A DNA stretch of 64,000 nucleotides from an uncultured Collinsella sp. (lineage in GTDB: Bacteria; Actinomycetota; Coriobacteriia; Coriobacteriales; Coriobacteriaceae). The stretch is taken from NCBI GenBank assembly GCA_900540855.1, contig UQHK01000008.1, positions 24,273 through 88,272 on the forward strand, given 5' to 3'. Below the pieces are notes generated by a model. It made no database searches, was not told the origin of the DNA, and saw nothing but the letters and a program-made list of their open reading frames with translations. This document shows positions 50,216 through 59,689 of the stretch, in pieces. The position numbers were made by a program, and so were the translations under genes. Within the stretch, counting starts at the first letter, position 1. Every line of letters begins with the position of its first letter.

Positions 50216-50920
50216 ATGCCTTATTACTATGGATACGGCTTTGGCATCGACCCGCTGTACCTGCTGGTTGTTCTTGTCTGCACGGTGCTTGGCCTTGCCG
50301 CACAGAACTATATCAATTCGACGTACAAAACCTGGTCCAAGGTTCGCTCGGACGGCGACACGGGCGCCACGGTCGCACGCCGCATGCTCGATGCAAACGG
50401 CTGCAATGCGGTTGGCATCAAAGGCGTCGCCGGCGAGCTCACCGACCATTACAACCCGCAGGACAATAACCTGTATCTCTCGGATGCCAACCGTTCGGGC
50501 GGGTCGGTCGCAAGCGTTGCCGTCGCCTGCCACGAGGCGGGCCATGCCGCCCAGCGTCAAAGTGGTTATGCCATGATGAAGGTACGTACCGCCCTGGTCC
50601 CGGTCGTCAACTTTACCCAGAACACCTGGACCATCGTGCTGCTCATGGGCCTGTTTATGAACATCGCGGGGCTCACGACCCTCGCGCTGGTCTTCTTCTC
50701 GTTTAGTGTGTTGTTCCAACTGGTTACGCTGCCGGTTGAGATTGATGCTAGTCGGCGTGCCGTGGCGTATATTGAGCAGTCGGGTATGAGCTCCAAGCAG
50801 GTCAACGGTGCCAAGAAGGTGCTGACGGCCGCTGCGCTTACCTATGTTGCTGCAGCGCTCACTTCGATCGTTCAGCTGCTCTACCTTATGGCTCGTTACA
50901 GCAGAAACTCCAACCGATAA
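50216..50920 (+). CDS. Zinc metallopeptidase (YugP family)
   Basis: A 234-residue membrane metallopeptidase of the Zn_peptidase_2/YugP family. VACHEAGHAAQ at about residue 105 is the HExxH zinc site. Helices lie at the N-terminus (LYLLVVLVCTVLGLAA), at about 125-180 in two segments, and at the C-terminus. The family's conserved DNLYLSDANRSGGSVASVA-like strand precedes the active site. Biological substrate unknown. ATG at 50216 follows GGAGG. Confidence 0.88.
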   Translation: MPYYYGYGFGIDPLYLLVVLVCTVLGLAAQNYINSTYKTWSKVRSDGDTGATVARRMLDANGCNAVGIKGVAGELTDHYNPQDNNLYLSDANRSGGSVASVAVACHEAGHAAQRQSGYAMMKVRTALVPVVNFTQNTWTIVLLMGLFMNIAGLTTLALVFFSFSVLFQLVTLPVEIDASRRAVAYIEQSGMSSKQVNGAKKVLTAAALTYVAAALTSIVQLLYLMARYSRNSNR

Positions 50921-51035
50921 CAAATTGGCTTGACAGGCGCCGCGGAGATTTGTGTCCCCGCGGCGCTGTACTATGTGTTGGACTTGAATTTGCGCAGGGC
51001 CGGAGCCCTTGTGCGCGATAACGAAAGGAGGCTGC

Positions 51036-52487
51036 GTGGCAGGCTGGAATCTGACCGGCAATACCGTTTCCGCCGAGTTCGACGGTTCGGACGAGCAGGA
51101 GCGCAAGGAGCTCAGCGTGAGCCAGGCGGTAGAGATCGCCGCCGGTGCGCTCGATGCCATTCCGCAGCTGAGCGTTCTGGGCGAGGTCACGGGCTTCCGT
51201 GGCCCCAATGCCCGAAGCGGCCACTGCTACTTCCAAATCAAGGACGACTCGGCGGCCGTCGACTGCATCATCTGGAAGGGCGCCTACCTTAAGCGTACCT
51301 TCGATCTGCGTGATGGCATGCAGGTGAGCTTTAAGGGCAGCTTCAATCTCTACAAGCCTACGGGTCGCATGAGCTTCGTTGCCCGCTCGTTCTCGCTGGC
51401 GGGGGAGGGCCTGCTGCGTCAGCAGGTGGCTCAGTTGGCCGAAAAGCTGCGTCGCGAGGGCCTGATGGACGAGGCGCGCAAACGTCGCATTCCGGTGTTT
51501 TGCTCGCGTGTGGCAGTCGTCACCTCGCTTTCGGGTGCCGTGATCGACGATGTCAAGCGCACGCTGCGCCGTCGCAACCCGCTTGTCGAGCTTGTTTGCG
51601 TGGGTGCCAAGGTGCAAGGCGAGGGTGCGCCGGCAGAGCTTATTGAAGGCTTGCGCCGCGCCGCTGCCATTACGCCGGCACCCGATTGCATCTTGCTGGT
51701 GCGCGGCGGTGGCTCCTTCGAGGACCTCATGACCTTTAACGACGAGGAGCTTGCCCGTGCGGTGGCAGCCTGTCCCGTGCCTGTGGTGACGGGCATTGGG
51801 CATGAGCCCGATACCTCGATCTGCGACATGGTGAGCGACCGTCGCGCCTCCACGCCAACGGCAGCGGCAGAATCGGTGGCGCCGGCTATGACGGAGTTGG
51901 CCGACGTGCTCGAGGCGCGCCATCAGCGTCTGGGCGCCGCGATGGCTTCGATGATCGGGTCGGATCAGGTCGATCTGGAAATGCTCGACCAACGCGGCCG
52001 TCGTGCCTGGGACACCTATACGGCTCGTCTGGGCGACGCGCTCGATGCAGCCGCGTGCCGCCCGTGTCTTAACGATCCAACGTTTATGGTTGAGCGTCGC
52101 GAGTCCGAGCTTGCCCTGACTGCCGACCGCCTGTCGGGCGCCATAGCGCGCTCGGTCGGGGCATTCCGCTCCAACTTTGAGCGCCTGCCCGAGCGTTTGG
52201 TTGCAAGCACTTCGGGGCTCGATGGCAAACGCCATGCGCTCACGCTTGCGAGTTCCCGTCTGGAGCATCAGGGGCGCACGATGCTCAGCAAGCCCGCGTC
52301 CGACCTGGGCCGTGCGGCGGCTTCGCTCGATGCCCTGTCGCCGCTTAAGGTACTTGCCCGCGGTTACTCCATCGCGTACAGCGATGATGGGGTTGCTACG
52401 AGCGCCAAGACCTTTGAGCCCGGCGACGCCATCCGCGTGCGCATGGCGGACGGCAACGTGTCGGCAACCGTCAACGCAGTCGAGTAG
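51036..52487 (+). CDS. xseA: Exodeoxyribonuclease VII large subunit
   Basis: Degrades single-stranded DNA in repair together with XseB. The 483-residue product has the N-terminal OB-fold (LSVLGEVTGFRGPNARSGHC and FQIKDDSAAVDCIIWKG), the catalytic core with RGGGSFEDLMTFNDEELARA, GIGHEPDTSICDMVSDRRAS, and a coiled-coil C-terminus ending in VLARGYSIAY. GTG at 51036 is set by AAAGGAGG. xseB follows after 42 bases. Confidence 0.95.
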   Translation: MAGWNLTGNTVSAEFDGSDEQERKELSVSQAVEIAAGALDAIPQLSVLGEVTGFRGPNARSGHCYFQIKDDSAAVDCIIWKGAYLKRTFDLRDGMQVSFKGSFNLYKPTGRMSFVARSFSLAGEGLLRQQVAQLAEKLRREGLMDEARKRRIPVFCSRVAVVTSLSGAVIDDVKRTLRRRNPLVELVCVGAKVQGEGAPAELIEGLRRAAAITPAPDCILLVRGGGSFEDLMTFNDEELARAVAACPVPVVTGIGHEPDTSICDMVSDRRASTPTAAAESVAPAMTELADVLEARHQRLGAAMASMIGSDQVDLEMLDQRGRRAWDTYTARLGDALDAAACRPCLNDPTFMVERRESELALTADRLSGAIARSVGAFRSNFERLPERLVASTSGLDGKRHALTLASSRLEHQGRTMLSKPASDLGRAAASLDALSPLKVLARGYSIAYSDDGVATSAKTFEPGDAIRVRMADGNVSATVNAVE

Positions 52488-52529
52488 ACCGCGTTTCATA
52501 GTGATAAACCTTTAGGAAAGGAAACAGAT

Positions 52530-52796
52530 ATGGCAGAGAAGACCCCGGTGGAGCAGCTCACCTACAAGCAGGCCTCGCAGGAGCTGGAGCTCATCATCCG
52601 CAGCTTGGAGTCGGGCGACATGGAGCTCGAGGAGTCGCTCGAGAGCTACACCCGCGGCGTCGAGCTTCTTAAGAGCCTGCGTACCCGCCTGACTGATGCC
52701 GAGCAGAAGGTCTCGGTGCTCCTTAAGGACGTCGACGGCAACGACGTGCTCGCCGACGGCGAGGCCGCCAACACCGACGACAACCTCTCGTTCTAA
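52530..52796 (+). CDS. xseB: Exodeoxyribonuclease VII small subunit
   Basis: An 88-residue small subunit; several copies bind each XseA and are needed for activity. LTYKQASQELELIIRSLESGDMELEESL is the classic antiparallel helical hairpin, followed by YTRGVELLKSLRTRL and an acidic tail. AGGAAAGG precedes the ATG. A long inverted repeat begins 20 bases after its stop. Confidence 0.95.
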   Translation: MAEKTPVEQLTYKQASQELELIIRSLESGDMELEESLESYTRGVELLKSLRTRLTDAEQKVSVLLKDVDGNDVLADGEAANTDDNLSF

Positions 52797-52816
52797 CCAT
52801 CTCGCAGTCCACTTTG

Positions 52817-52928
52817 GGGTAGTCTTTTTGGGACGGGGCTTTTTTGACTACCTCTTGTCGGCTGCCTCGCCGAGCACTTGCGTTTGCGAAAAAGTAGTCA
52901 AAAAAGCCCCGTCGCAAAAAGACTACCC
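52817..52928. repeat. 112-bp inverted repeat between xseB and the MerR gene
   Basis: Two arms of about 36 bases (GGGTAGTCTTTTTGGGACGG at the left end, its near-exact complement at the right) differ at one or two positions. They enclose about 40 bases rich in CTGCC/CGAG. T tracts occur in both arms. It can act as a bidirectional terminator for the convergent genes, but is far larger than needed for that. The remaining 60 bases to the MerR stop show nothing. Confidence 0.75.
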
Positions 52929-52991
52929 TGGTGGCTTGGCCATTGGAGGTGAATGTTGCTTGCCTTTTGGCGTGTTAGGTGAGTTGAGGCG

Positions 52992-53822
52992 CTATCGCTG
53001 GTCGATTTCACCGGGTTCAACCATTATTTCTAGCGTGTGTAAATATTCATCTTGATTGTCAGATATGTATTCGCTTACATACCAGAATTCTAGAAGAGGC
53101 CCTGCGGCAATGAGATGATTCTGGTCCATGAATTCATTCATTTCCTTCCATATTGTCGGCGTTATTTCTGCAGGTCCGGTGGTTGTCCTGCAAAGATAGT
53201 CGCCTTCTGGGAAAATCTCGCACCCTTTATCGTCGATTGATCCGAGTGAAAGCAGCGTCTTCTCTGCTACCAGGCAACCGTCGGCGCTTCTGCGCGATGG
53301 GTCAAGGATGAAGCATGGAACCGTGTGTATCGAATCGATTTCCATCCCGAGTTCTTTCATGCGCTTAATGGTGGCGTAGGGAATTATGTCGCCGCTTAGC
53401 TCATCCTCGCTTACGATGACATATCCTCGGGGTCCCTTATGAACCACCCTCGACTGTTTTTCCTCGCGTGCTCTTAACGACATGGATATGTTCTGCATGC
53501 AATGCTCGATCTTTCGGCGCCGTTGCGATAGTTTTGCTATGGCTGCGTCGATGCTATCAAGTTCGTTGCTGAACAGTTCAAAGCTCGTTTCGAGTGAATG
53601 GTTATCTAGGAAAGATCTGATTTCGCTAAGCGTGTAGTTCATATTGAGCATTGACATGATGATGTTGAGTCTGCCGAAATCGTCCTTCCTGTATTCACGG
53701 TAGGCATTCGCCCCGCGCTTTGGGGCAACTAAACCAATTGCCTCGTAATAGCGAAGAGTGTCTGCGCTTACGCCGTAGAGGCTGGCCGTCTGCTTGATAT
53801 TAAGGGAAAACTCGCGTTCCAT
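52992..53822 (-). CDS. MerR-family regulator with ligand-binding C-terminus
   Basis: A 276-residue activator. The N-terminal HTH-wing (NIKQTASLYGVSADTLRYYEAIGLV, residues 7-31) is followed by the dimerisation coiled coil to about 120. Residues about 130-276 (GPRGYVIVSEDELSG, MVEPGEIDQ end) look like a GyrI/BmrR-type effector domain for small hydrophobic compounds. It is divergent from the carboxylesterase-MFS genes, whose promoter has the 19-base spacer expected for MerR activation. AT-rich codon use compared with the neighbours to the left suggests transfer of this block. Confidence 0.87.
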   Translation of the reverse strand: MEREFSLNIKQTASLYGVSADTLRYYEAIGLVAPKRGANAYREYRKDDFGRLNIIMSMLNMNYTLSEIRSFLDNHSLETSFELFSNELDSIDAAIAKLSQRRRKIEHCMQNISMSLRAREEKQSRVVHKGPRGYVIVSEDELSGDIIPYATIKRMKELGMEIDSIHTVPCFILDPSRRSADGCLVAEKTLLSLGSIDDKGCEIFPEGDYLCRTTTGPAEITPTIWKEMNEFMDQNHLIAAGPLLEFWYVSEYISDNQDEYLHTLEIMVEPGEIDQR

Positions 53823-53972
53823 GTCACACCTTCCGACTGCCCTAGGGCCACTCAAAACCTTGGAGCTATTCTAATGTTTGTTACTCCGTCATTGTCGGGC
53901 AAGCGGTCGTTTTGACGAGGTGAACGGTCTTAAGCGCTTGGTATCCAGCTGGTATTCCATCGAAACACGTCG

Positions 53973-54003
53973 TTGACCTTTGACTTTCTCCATATTCTAA
54001 GAT
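53973..54003 (+). promoter_or_regulatory. MerR-type promoter of the carboxylesterase operon
   Basis: TTGACC (53973-53978) and TAAGAT (53998-54003) are spaced by 19 bases, the elongated spacing that MerR-family activators correct by DNA distortion. Confidence 0.6.
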
Positions 54004-54067
54004 GGTTTCAAGCCAGCTAGCTTAAATCATATCGATCTAGCATCTTAATTGTGAGGAAGGACAAGCA

Positions 54068-55558
54068 ATGAAGGTCAAGACTAGGACGGGTATAGTTTCG
54101 GGCAAGACGCTCGAAAACGGGGTTGAAGCTTTTTTGGGCATTCCCTATGCAAAGCAGCCGGTAGGTGATCTTCGTTGGCGTGCCCCTGAGCGCCTTGATG
54201 ATTCCGATGAGGAAATTGAATGCGTGGAATTCGGGCATTCTGCCAGGCAATTTATCGATGAAGTTGAACTCGCTTCGCTTCATGAGCAAGGGGAGGATTG
54301 CCTGAGCCTTAACGTGTGGGTCAGGGGACACGCACGCAAGAACCTTCCTGTCATGGTATATATCCATGGTGGTGCCTACTTCTCAGGTGGATCTGCCGAC
54401 CCGCTATATAACGGCTCCAATTTTGCGGCAGCGAAGGATGTCGTTATTGTTTCGATTAACTACCGTCTGAACTTGTTTGGGTCGCTGCTGCTCGATTGCC
54501 TGCCGGGCGGAGAGGACTACAAAGACGCCGGCTATCTTGCCATTCTTGATCAAATCCGTGCGCTCGAGTGGGTGCATGAGAATATTTCGGCCTTCGGCGG
54601 TGACCCCAATTGTGTCACGCTTTTCGGTGAGTCGGCAGGCTCTTCCAGCCAGGCTCTTCTTTCCATATTGCCAGAGGCAAATAAGTATTTCCAACGTGCG
54701 ATTTTGGAGTCCGGCCCTATCCAGCTTTATAAGACCCGCGAGCGCGGCGAGTACTTTGCTCGGGAGTTCGCCGAAATCATGGGATGCAAAACCGCCCAAG
54801 AGCTCTTAGCGAAGTCGGCAGACGAGCTCATTGAGGGCATGCAGGTGTGGTGCGATCGTCATACCTACGAAGTGTCGCTAATTTTCTCGCCGGTTTGCGA
54901 CGGGTCTTTTCTTCCCAAGAAGCCGATGAAGGCCTGGGCGGAGGGCGCAGCCAAGGATATCGATATCATGATTGGATGTACCGAGGACGAGTTTACTTAT
55001 TTCCATTTCTATTTCGATGACCTTCCCGGATTCTGGCACGGCCAATTCCCGATTCATTTTGATGATCAGATTGATATCGATTACTGGGAGCAAGCATATC
55101 GAAAGGCATGGCCTGAGCGCGATTTTGCCGAGAATTACACCAATTTTATGAACTCAACCGGTTTCTTTGTCGGCACCGACCTTATGGCTGAAGAGCAGTC
55201 GGCGTTTAAGCCCGTGTACAACTATTTGTTCCGTTATAAATCTCGTGTCGAGGGAATGGGTTCTTGCCACGCAATCGAGGTGCCGTTCGTTTTCAAGAAT
55301 CTTGATACCGCGAGTGGTCTGATGTTTACGGGTGACAATCCTCCAGCGCATCTCGCGGATGAAATGAACGATGCGTGGTTCAGCTTTGCGAAGACGGGCA
55401 AACCGTTTGTTGAGGGCAAGGCACCATGGGACCCCTATACCGCTGAGAACCACATTCATATGGTAATTGACGAAAACGAGTGGAAGCCGGTGCATTCGCT
55501 GCATGCCAAAGAAGATTCGGTGTTCCGTCCTATGTACGAGGTGCTACTCAACGATTAG
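54068..55558 (+). CDS. Type-B carboxylesterase
   Basis: A 496-residue alpha/beta-hydrolase of the carboxylesterase/para-nitrobenzyl esterase family. FLGIPYAKQPVGDLRWRAPE opens it, DCLSLNVWV and VMVYIHGGAYFSGG (oxyanion hole) follow, and FGESAGSSSQALL near residue 190 carries the nucleophile. The acidic residue is likely in GCTEDEFTYF and the histidine in GSCHAIEVPFVF. No signal peptide, so it acts in the cytoplasm, presumably on an ester brought in by the MFS proteins encoded next. GAGGAAGG precedes the ATG. Confidence 0.9.
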   Translation: MKVKTRTGIVSGKTLENGVEAFLGIPYAKQPVGDLRWRAPERLDDSDEEIECVEFGHSARQFIDEVELASLHEQGEDCLSLNVWVRGHARKNLPVMVYIHGGAYFSGGSADPLYNGSNFAAAKDVVIVSINYRLNLFGSLLLDCLPGGEDYKDAGYLAILDQIRALEWVHENISAFGGDPNCVTLFGESAGSSSQALLSILPEANKYFQRAILESGPIQLYKTRERGEYFAREFAEIMGCKTAQELLAKSADELIEGMQVWCDRHTYEVSLIFSPVCDGSFLPKKPMKAWAEGAAKDIDIMIGCTEDEFTYFHFYFDDLPGFWHGQFPIHFDDQIDIDYWEQAYRKAWPERDFAENYTNFMNSTGFFVGTDLMAEEQSAFKPVYNYLFRYKSRVEGMGSCHAIEVPFVFKNLDTASGLMFTGDNPPAHLADEMNDAWFSFAKTGKPFVEGKAPWDPYTAENHIHMVIDENEWKPVHSLHAKEDSVFRPMYEVLLND

Positions 55559-55635
55559 TGAAAGAAGCCGCAATGGAGTGGGCTAATTAGCCCCATTGAA
55601 TTCAGCTTGAACTATCCCTGCGTAAGGAGAAAGAA

Positions 55636-56853
55636 ATGGCTCAAGAAGAAAAGCTATCGGGTTATCGGTGGATGATCTTATTCGTAGTTTGCCTCATTTG
55701 CTTCATGGCAAACTTCATGCAATATCAGGTTTCAGCATGGGGTGTCGTCGTGATGACGACTCTCGGCATCGATGCCGGTGGGCTTACCAATCTCATGTTG
55801 ATGCCGATGCTCACCGCTGTGTTTTTGTCGATTCCTGCAGGATCTCTTGCTGATCGCTACGGCGTTAAGCTTGTCGTGTCAATTGGCATGGTGCTTTCTG
55901 CTGTAGGCGGCTTTCTGCGTTATTTCATGATTAATGACTTTACCGTGCAGATCGTTTCGATGTTTATGATCGGCTTTGGCATTGCGGCGCTCAATGCCAA
56001 TCTGGCAAAGGTGCTGGGTTCCTGGTTTAAACAGCAGACCTCCCTTGCCGTGGGAGTTTTCTATGCTGCTTCATGTGTGTCCATCGTGATAGCCCAGGCA
56101 TTCAGCACTTATTTTCCTACGCTTGACGTGTCTTATCTGGTCGCTGCTATTGCCGAAGCTGTAACTGCTGCGCTGTGGATCTTCTTTATGAGGAACGTCC
56201 CGGAGGGCGAGCCCATGCCCGAGCCCGAGCCGGTTATGAAGTACATTAAGATTGCCGCTAAGTCGCGCGGCGTTTGGTGCATTGCCTTGGCTTATGGTCT
56301 TACCCTCGCTTCAACCACGGCATATTGCGCAATTCTGCCGTCTGCGCTTGAGCTCGTTCGCGGCGTTGATACTGCCACCGCTGGATCTATGGCAGCAATT
56401 ATTACAGTTGGTAGCTTCTTTGCTTGTTTTGCGGGACCGGCTGCCGTCCTCAAGCTCGGTAAGAATAAACCGTTTCTCATTGTAACCACGGTGATTGCCG
56501 CCGTTGTAATGGTTGCAAACTGGTTTTTGCCGCTTGGCACTGTCATGTGGGTTGCTCTCGTCCTCAATGGTTTTATGACCGCTCTTTCTGGCCCCATTAT
56601 TCAGGCAATGACTCCTGATCTTCCTGAGATTGGCGCGAAATATGCCGGTAGCGCTGGTGGAATAATCGGTACTGTCGGCCTTCTCTGCTCCTATTTTGTT
56701 CCCGTTATTGTTTCGTCTATTTCTGGTGACAATTGGACGTTGAACTTTACGATCGAATCGATTCTTTTCCTTGCGAGCGTTTTGCCTATTGCGATGTTGC
56801 CCGAGACTGGTGCGGCGGCAAAAGCCGAGATGCCTGAGACTTCTGAATTATAA
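55636..56853 (+). CDS. MFS transporter, first of a tandem pair
   Basis: A 405-residue twelve-helix major-facilitator protein. The loop 2-3 motif appears as GSLADRYGVKLV. The protein starts SGYRWMILFVVCLICFMANFMQYQ. It lies 77 bases after the esterase gene in the same direction. Its close relative is encoded after a terminator at 56930, with the same opening and the shared blocks GAKYAGSAGGIIG and LPSALELVRGVDTATAGSMAA. Substrate probably an organic ester or acid linked to the esterase; inference. Confidence 0.87.
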   Translation: MAQEEKLSGYRWMILFVVCLICFMANFMQYQVSAWGVVVMTTLGIDAGGLTNLMLMPMLTAVFLSIPAGSLADRYGVKLVVSIGMVLSAVGGFLRYFMINDFTVQIVSMFMIGFGIAALNANLAKVLGSWFKQQTSLAVGVFYAASCVSIVIAQAFSTYFPTLDVSYLVAAIAEAVTAALWIFFMRNVPEGEPMPEPEPVMKYIKIAAKSRGVWCIALAYGLTLASTTAYCAILPSALELVRGVDTATAGSMAAIITVGSFFACFAGPAAVLKLGKNKPFLIVTTVIAAVVMVANWFLPLGTVMWVALVLNGFMTALSGPIIQAMTPDLPEIGAKYAGSAGGIIGTVGLLCSYFVPVIVSSISGDNWTLNFTIESILFLASVLPIAMLPETGAAAKAEMPETSEL

Positions 56854-56870
56854 TTAATCGGTGTTTTGCC

Positions 56871-56912
56871 TGGTCGCGACCTCCAGTTGATATGGGGGTC
56901 GCGACCATTTTT
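56871..56912 (+). terminator. Terminator between the two MFS genes
   Basis: TGGTCGCGACC and GGTCGCGACCA form a perfect stem around a CTCC-rich loop, followed by TTTTT. The second MFS gene may thus need readthrough or its own promoter. Confidence 0.88.
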
Positions 56913-56929
56913 AATGTGAGGTTGGTGCA

Positions 56930-58150
56930 ATGGATGGTGAAGCGTGCGAAGTTGCGCACAAAGTTGAGCAAAAGCGGGCTTCGAGTGGTTACCGCTGGTT
57001 AATATTGCTGTTGACGTGTGGTCTCTGTTTTTTGGGCAACTTCATGCAGTATCAGGTCGCTGCCTATGCTACGGTCATCATGCCTCAGATGAATATCGAC
57101 CCTGTCGGATTCTCATCTCTCTTTCTGGCGCCAATGCTTGCGGCGGTTTTCTTTAGTCTCCCGTTCGGATCACTTGGAGATAGGCTTGGGCCCAAAGTAG
57201 TGATACTTGGCGGGTTCTGTGTTTCTTTAGTCGGCGGCGCTATCAGAATTTTCACCCTATCGAACTATCCTGCTCAACTTGTCTCGATGTTTTGCATCGG
57301 CGTGGGGATGGCGGCATTGACTGCCAATAATGCAAAGACGCTTGGACTTTGGTTTGCAGATAAGACGGATGTTGCGATGGGCATTTACTATGCGGCGACT
57401 TGCTTTGGCATTGCGGCGGCGCAAGCGTCATCGGCGTTTATGTCTTCCGTGCTAATGGGCTATACAGTTGCAGAAGCGTTGTTGGTCGTTCTGACTATCT
57501 TCTGGGGTTTATTTGGTAAGAACGTACAGCATGACTCACTTATTCCTGATGGCGTTGAGCACGACCAAGCCCTTCTGACTGCTTTTCGTTCGCGTAACGT
57601 TTGGCTTTGCGCGATTTGCGCCGCTTTCTCACTTGCCGCCACGACCGCCTTTTCCGGTGTGCTACCTCAGGCTCTTGAGCTTGTGCGAGGCACCGATGCT
57701 TCGACGGCCGGCGAAATGGCGGCGCTGACAACCGCTGCTGGGATTATCGGCTGCTTGATTGCTCCGATGCTTTACGGTAAATGCCGCCTTGCGCGACCGT
57801 ATCTTGTGATTGTTGGGCTTCTTGGCTCTATTTCATTTGCAGTTGCGTGGTTTGCCTCGGGCTTGAAGTCCATGGGGGTATTGCTTGCAGTGTGCGGCAT
57901 CGTTACGAGCATGATGGGTCCAGTTGTTCAAGCTCTGCCAGTTTCATTTGTTGAAATCGGCACTCGTTATGCTGGCAGCGCTGGCGGCATTATGGCCGAA
58001 GTTAGCCTTTTGGGCTCTTATATGCTTCCTATTGGGATTGCGGCTATTTCCGGTTCAGATTACGACAAACAAATGATGCTTATTACTCTGCTTTACGGTC
58101 TATCCGTCCTTCCGGTGTTGATCGTTCCCGAGGTCAAACACTTTAAATAG
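56930..58150 (+). CDS. MFS transporter, second of a tandem pair
   Basis: A 406-residue major-facilitator protein paralogous to the one at 55636: it shares SGYRWLILLLTCGLCFLGNFMQYQ, GSLGDRLGPKVV at loop 2-3, QALELVRGTDASTAGEMAAL and GTRYAGSAGGIMAE. The first about ten residues form an extra charged cytoplasmic leader. The two may take substrate in and product out, or have diverged in specificity. Confidence 0.87.
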   Translation: MDGEACEVAHKVEQKRASSGYRWLILLLTCGLCFLGNFMQYQVAAYATVIMPQMNIDPVGFSSLFLAPMLAAVFFSLPFGSLGDRLGPKVVILGGFCVSLVGGAIRIFTLSNYPAQLVSMFCIGVGMAALTANNAKTLGLWFADKTDVAMGIYYAATCFGIAAAQASSAFMSSVLMGYTVAEALLVVLTIFWGLFGKNVQHDSLIPDGVEHDQALLTAFRSRNVWLCAICAAFSLAATTAFSGVLPQALELVRGTDASTAGEMAALTTAAGIIGCLIAPMLYGKCRLARPYLVIVGLLGSISFAVAWFASGLKSMGVLLAVCGIVTSMMGPVVQALPVSFVEIGTRYAGSAGGIMAEVSLLGSYMLPIGIAAISGSDYDKQMMLITLLYGLSVLPVLIVPEVKHFK

Positions 58151-58304
58151 GCGCGAGCATATGGATGGATAAAGCCCTCTGGCCATTGCGATTGCCGAGG
58201 AATGGATTTCGCTCAATTCGGATCTTTGAAGTGGGCTAAACTGTCTTGGTGTTTCACTGAACAACGCCACCTTCTGTTGCGTTGTCGTTAGAAAGGAACC
58301 AGCC

Positions 58305-58640
58305 ATGTGTGATTGCATCTTCTGTAAAATCGCCAACCACGAGATCCCCTCGACTGTTGTCTACGAGGACGACCAGGTCATCGCGTTCGATGACCTCAAT
58401 CCCCAGGCACCGGTTCATACGCTCGTGATCCCCAAGAAGCACTACAGCGACATCGCTGATAACGTGCCTGCCGAGACCATGGGCGCCATGGCCCATGCCA
58501 TCCAGGAGGTTGCTAAGGCCAAGGGCCTGGAGGACGGTTTCCGCGTCATCTCCAACAAGGGCGTTAACGCCGGCCAGACCGTCATGCACTTCCACATGCA
58601 CGTCCTCGGCGGCAAGAACTTGGGCGAGAACCTTATCTGA
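58305..58640 (+). CDS. HIT family (HINT-type) nucleotide hydrolase
   Basis: A 111-residue histidine-triad protein that hydrolyses nucleoside phosphoramidates or AMP-lysine. CIFCKIANHEIPS holds the zinc-type cysteines at the start, and the triad is MHFHMHVLGG near residue 98. VYEDDQVIAFDDLNPQAPVH is the usual N-terminal strand region. AAAGGA precedes the ATG. Codon use returns to the GC-rich style of the rest of the window. Confidence 0.93.
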   Translation: MCDCIFCKIANHEIPSTVVYEDDQVIAFDDLNPQAPVHTLVIPKKHYSDIADNVPAETMGAMAHAIQEVAKAKGLEDGFRVISNKGVNAGQTVMHFHMHVLGGKNLGENLI

Positions 58641-58681
58641 GATCGTATGGCCCGTCGTCTTGATTGCCTTTGGAGAAACCT

Positions 58682-59572
58682 GTGCAGTTGTCTCAACTCG
58701 AATATCTTCAAGCGGTAGCGAATTATGGCGGCATGCGCAAGGCGGCTCGCGCCGTTCATGTGAGTCCGCAGGCTGTTTCGTCGGCGATCAAGAAGCTGGA
58801 ATCTGAGTATCAGGTCGTTTTGCTCGACCGGTCGACGGGCGAGGCCGTTTTGTCTCCTGCAGGGCGAGAGTTTGCGGGACGCGCGCGCGTAATCCTCGCG
58901 CAAGTCGATGATCTCAAAAATTACGCTCGGTCGATGGGGCAGGGTGTTTCGCCCGACGGTCATTTTCGTCTTTACGCCCCCTGCCTTCATGGGCGGGGGC
59001 GTCTTTTTGACGAAAACTGGTACGACTCGTTTGAGAGTTCGCACCCCCAGATTCACCTCGACGTGTGGCATCAGCCAACGGCTACGTGTTTTGAGTCTCT
59101 TTTGCTCGGGATATCGGATGCGGCTATTTCATTCGAGAAGCCACGGGGCAGCGCCCTTTGTTCGAAATGCCTGGGTGAAAAGGAGCTCAAGGTTCTTTCG
59201 TGTCCGGTTGGCTATCGTGTCAGGGGCACCATAACCATTCGTGAACTATTGAGCGGTAGGCTTGCTGTCCCCATCAACTTGTCGCCCTGTCTCAATGCAA
59301 TCAACCAGTGCCCTGAGGCCCAACTCGTTAATTTCCGCTTTCGTGATGTCGAATATGGAAGCGAGAGACAGATTGAGTTTCTTCAAGGCGGGGGATTGAT
59401 ATTGAGCTTTTCTGGCTCCTCTCTTGCATCAGATGGATCCAACGTGAGCGAATGCTCCATTGAGGGCTCGCGCGACGTAACCTTGCCTATCTATTTTTGC
59501 TACCGGCAAAACGCCTGGACGGATCGGCATCAGACGGTATTTCTTCACCTGTTGCGCCATCTCGCTTCTTGA
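58682..59572 (+). CDS. LysR-family transcriptional regulator
   Basis: A 296-residue regulator. The HTH is LQAVANYGGMRKAARAVHVSPQAVSSAIKKLE in pieces (residues 8-40). The effector domain shows LLGISDAAISFEKPRG and ends near 290. GTG at 58682 with GGAG upstream is preferred over a TTG at 58664. The neighbour downstream, on the same strand, is an MFS transporter, the likely target. Confidence 0.85.
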   Translation: MQLSQLEYLQAVANYGGMRKAARAVHVSPQAVSSAIKKLESEYQVVLLDRSTGEAVLSPAGREFAGRARVILAQVDDLKNYARSMGQGVSPDGHFRLYAPCLHGRGRLFDENWYDSFESSHPQIHLDVWHQPTATCFESLLLGISDAAISFEKPRGSALCSKCLGEKELKVLSCPVGYRVRGTITIRELLSGRLAVPINLSPCLNAINQCPEAQLVNFRFRDVEYGSERQIEFLQGGGLILSFSGSSLASDGSNVSECSIEGSRDVTLPIYFCYRQNAWTDRHQTVFLHLLRHLAS

Positions 59573-59689
59573 GGTTGCTTGGCTTCGTGCCGTCAAATGA
59601 ATATTGACGATTTGTAACGTATGGCTGACGGTTTTGCCTTCATGCTTTTTGAGACCTCGGCTTGGATTATCGGCCTTTGGAGGAGGAGT

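Noticed and set aside
53823..54067. Additional small gene between the MerR and carboxylesterase genes
   Set aside because: No frame with a ribosome site; the region is accounted for by two divergent promoters.
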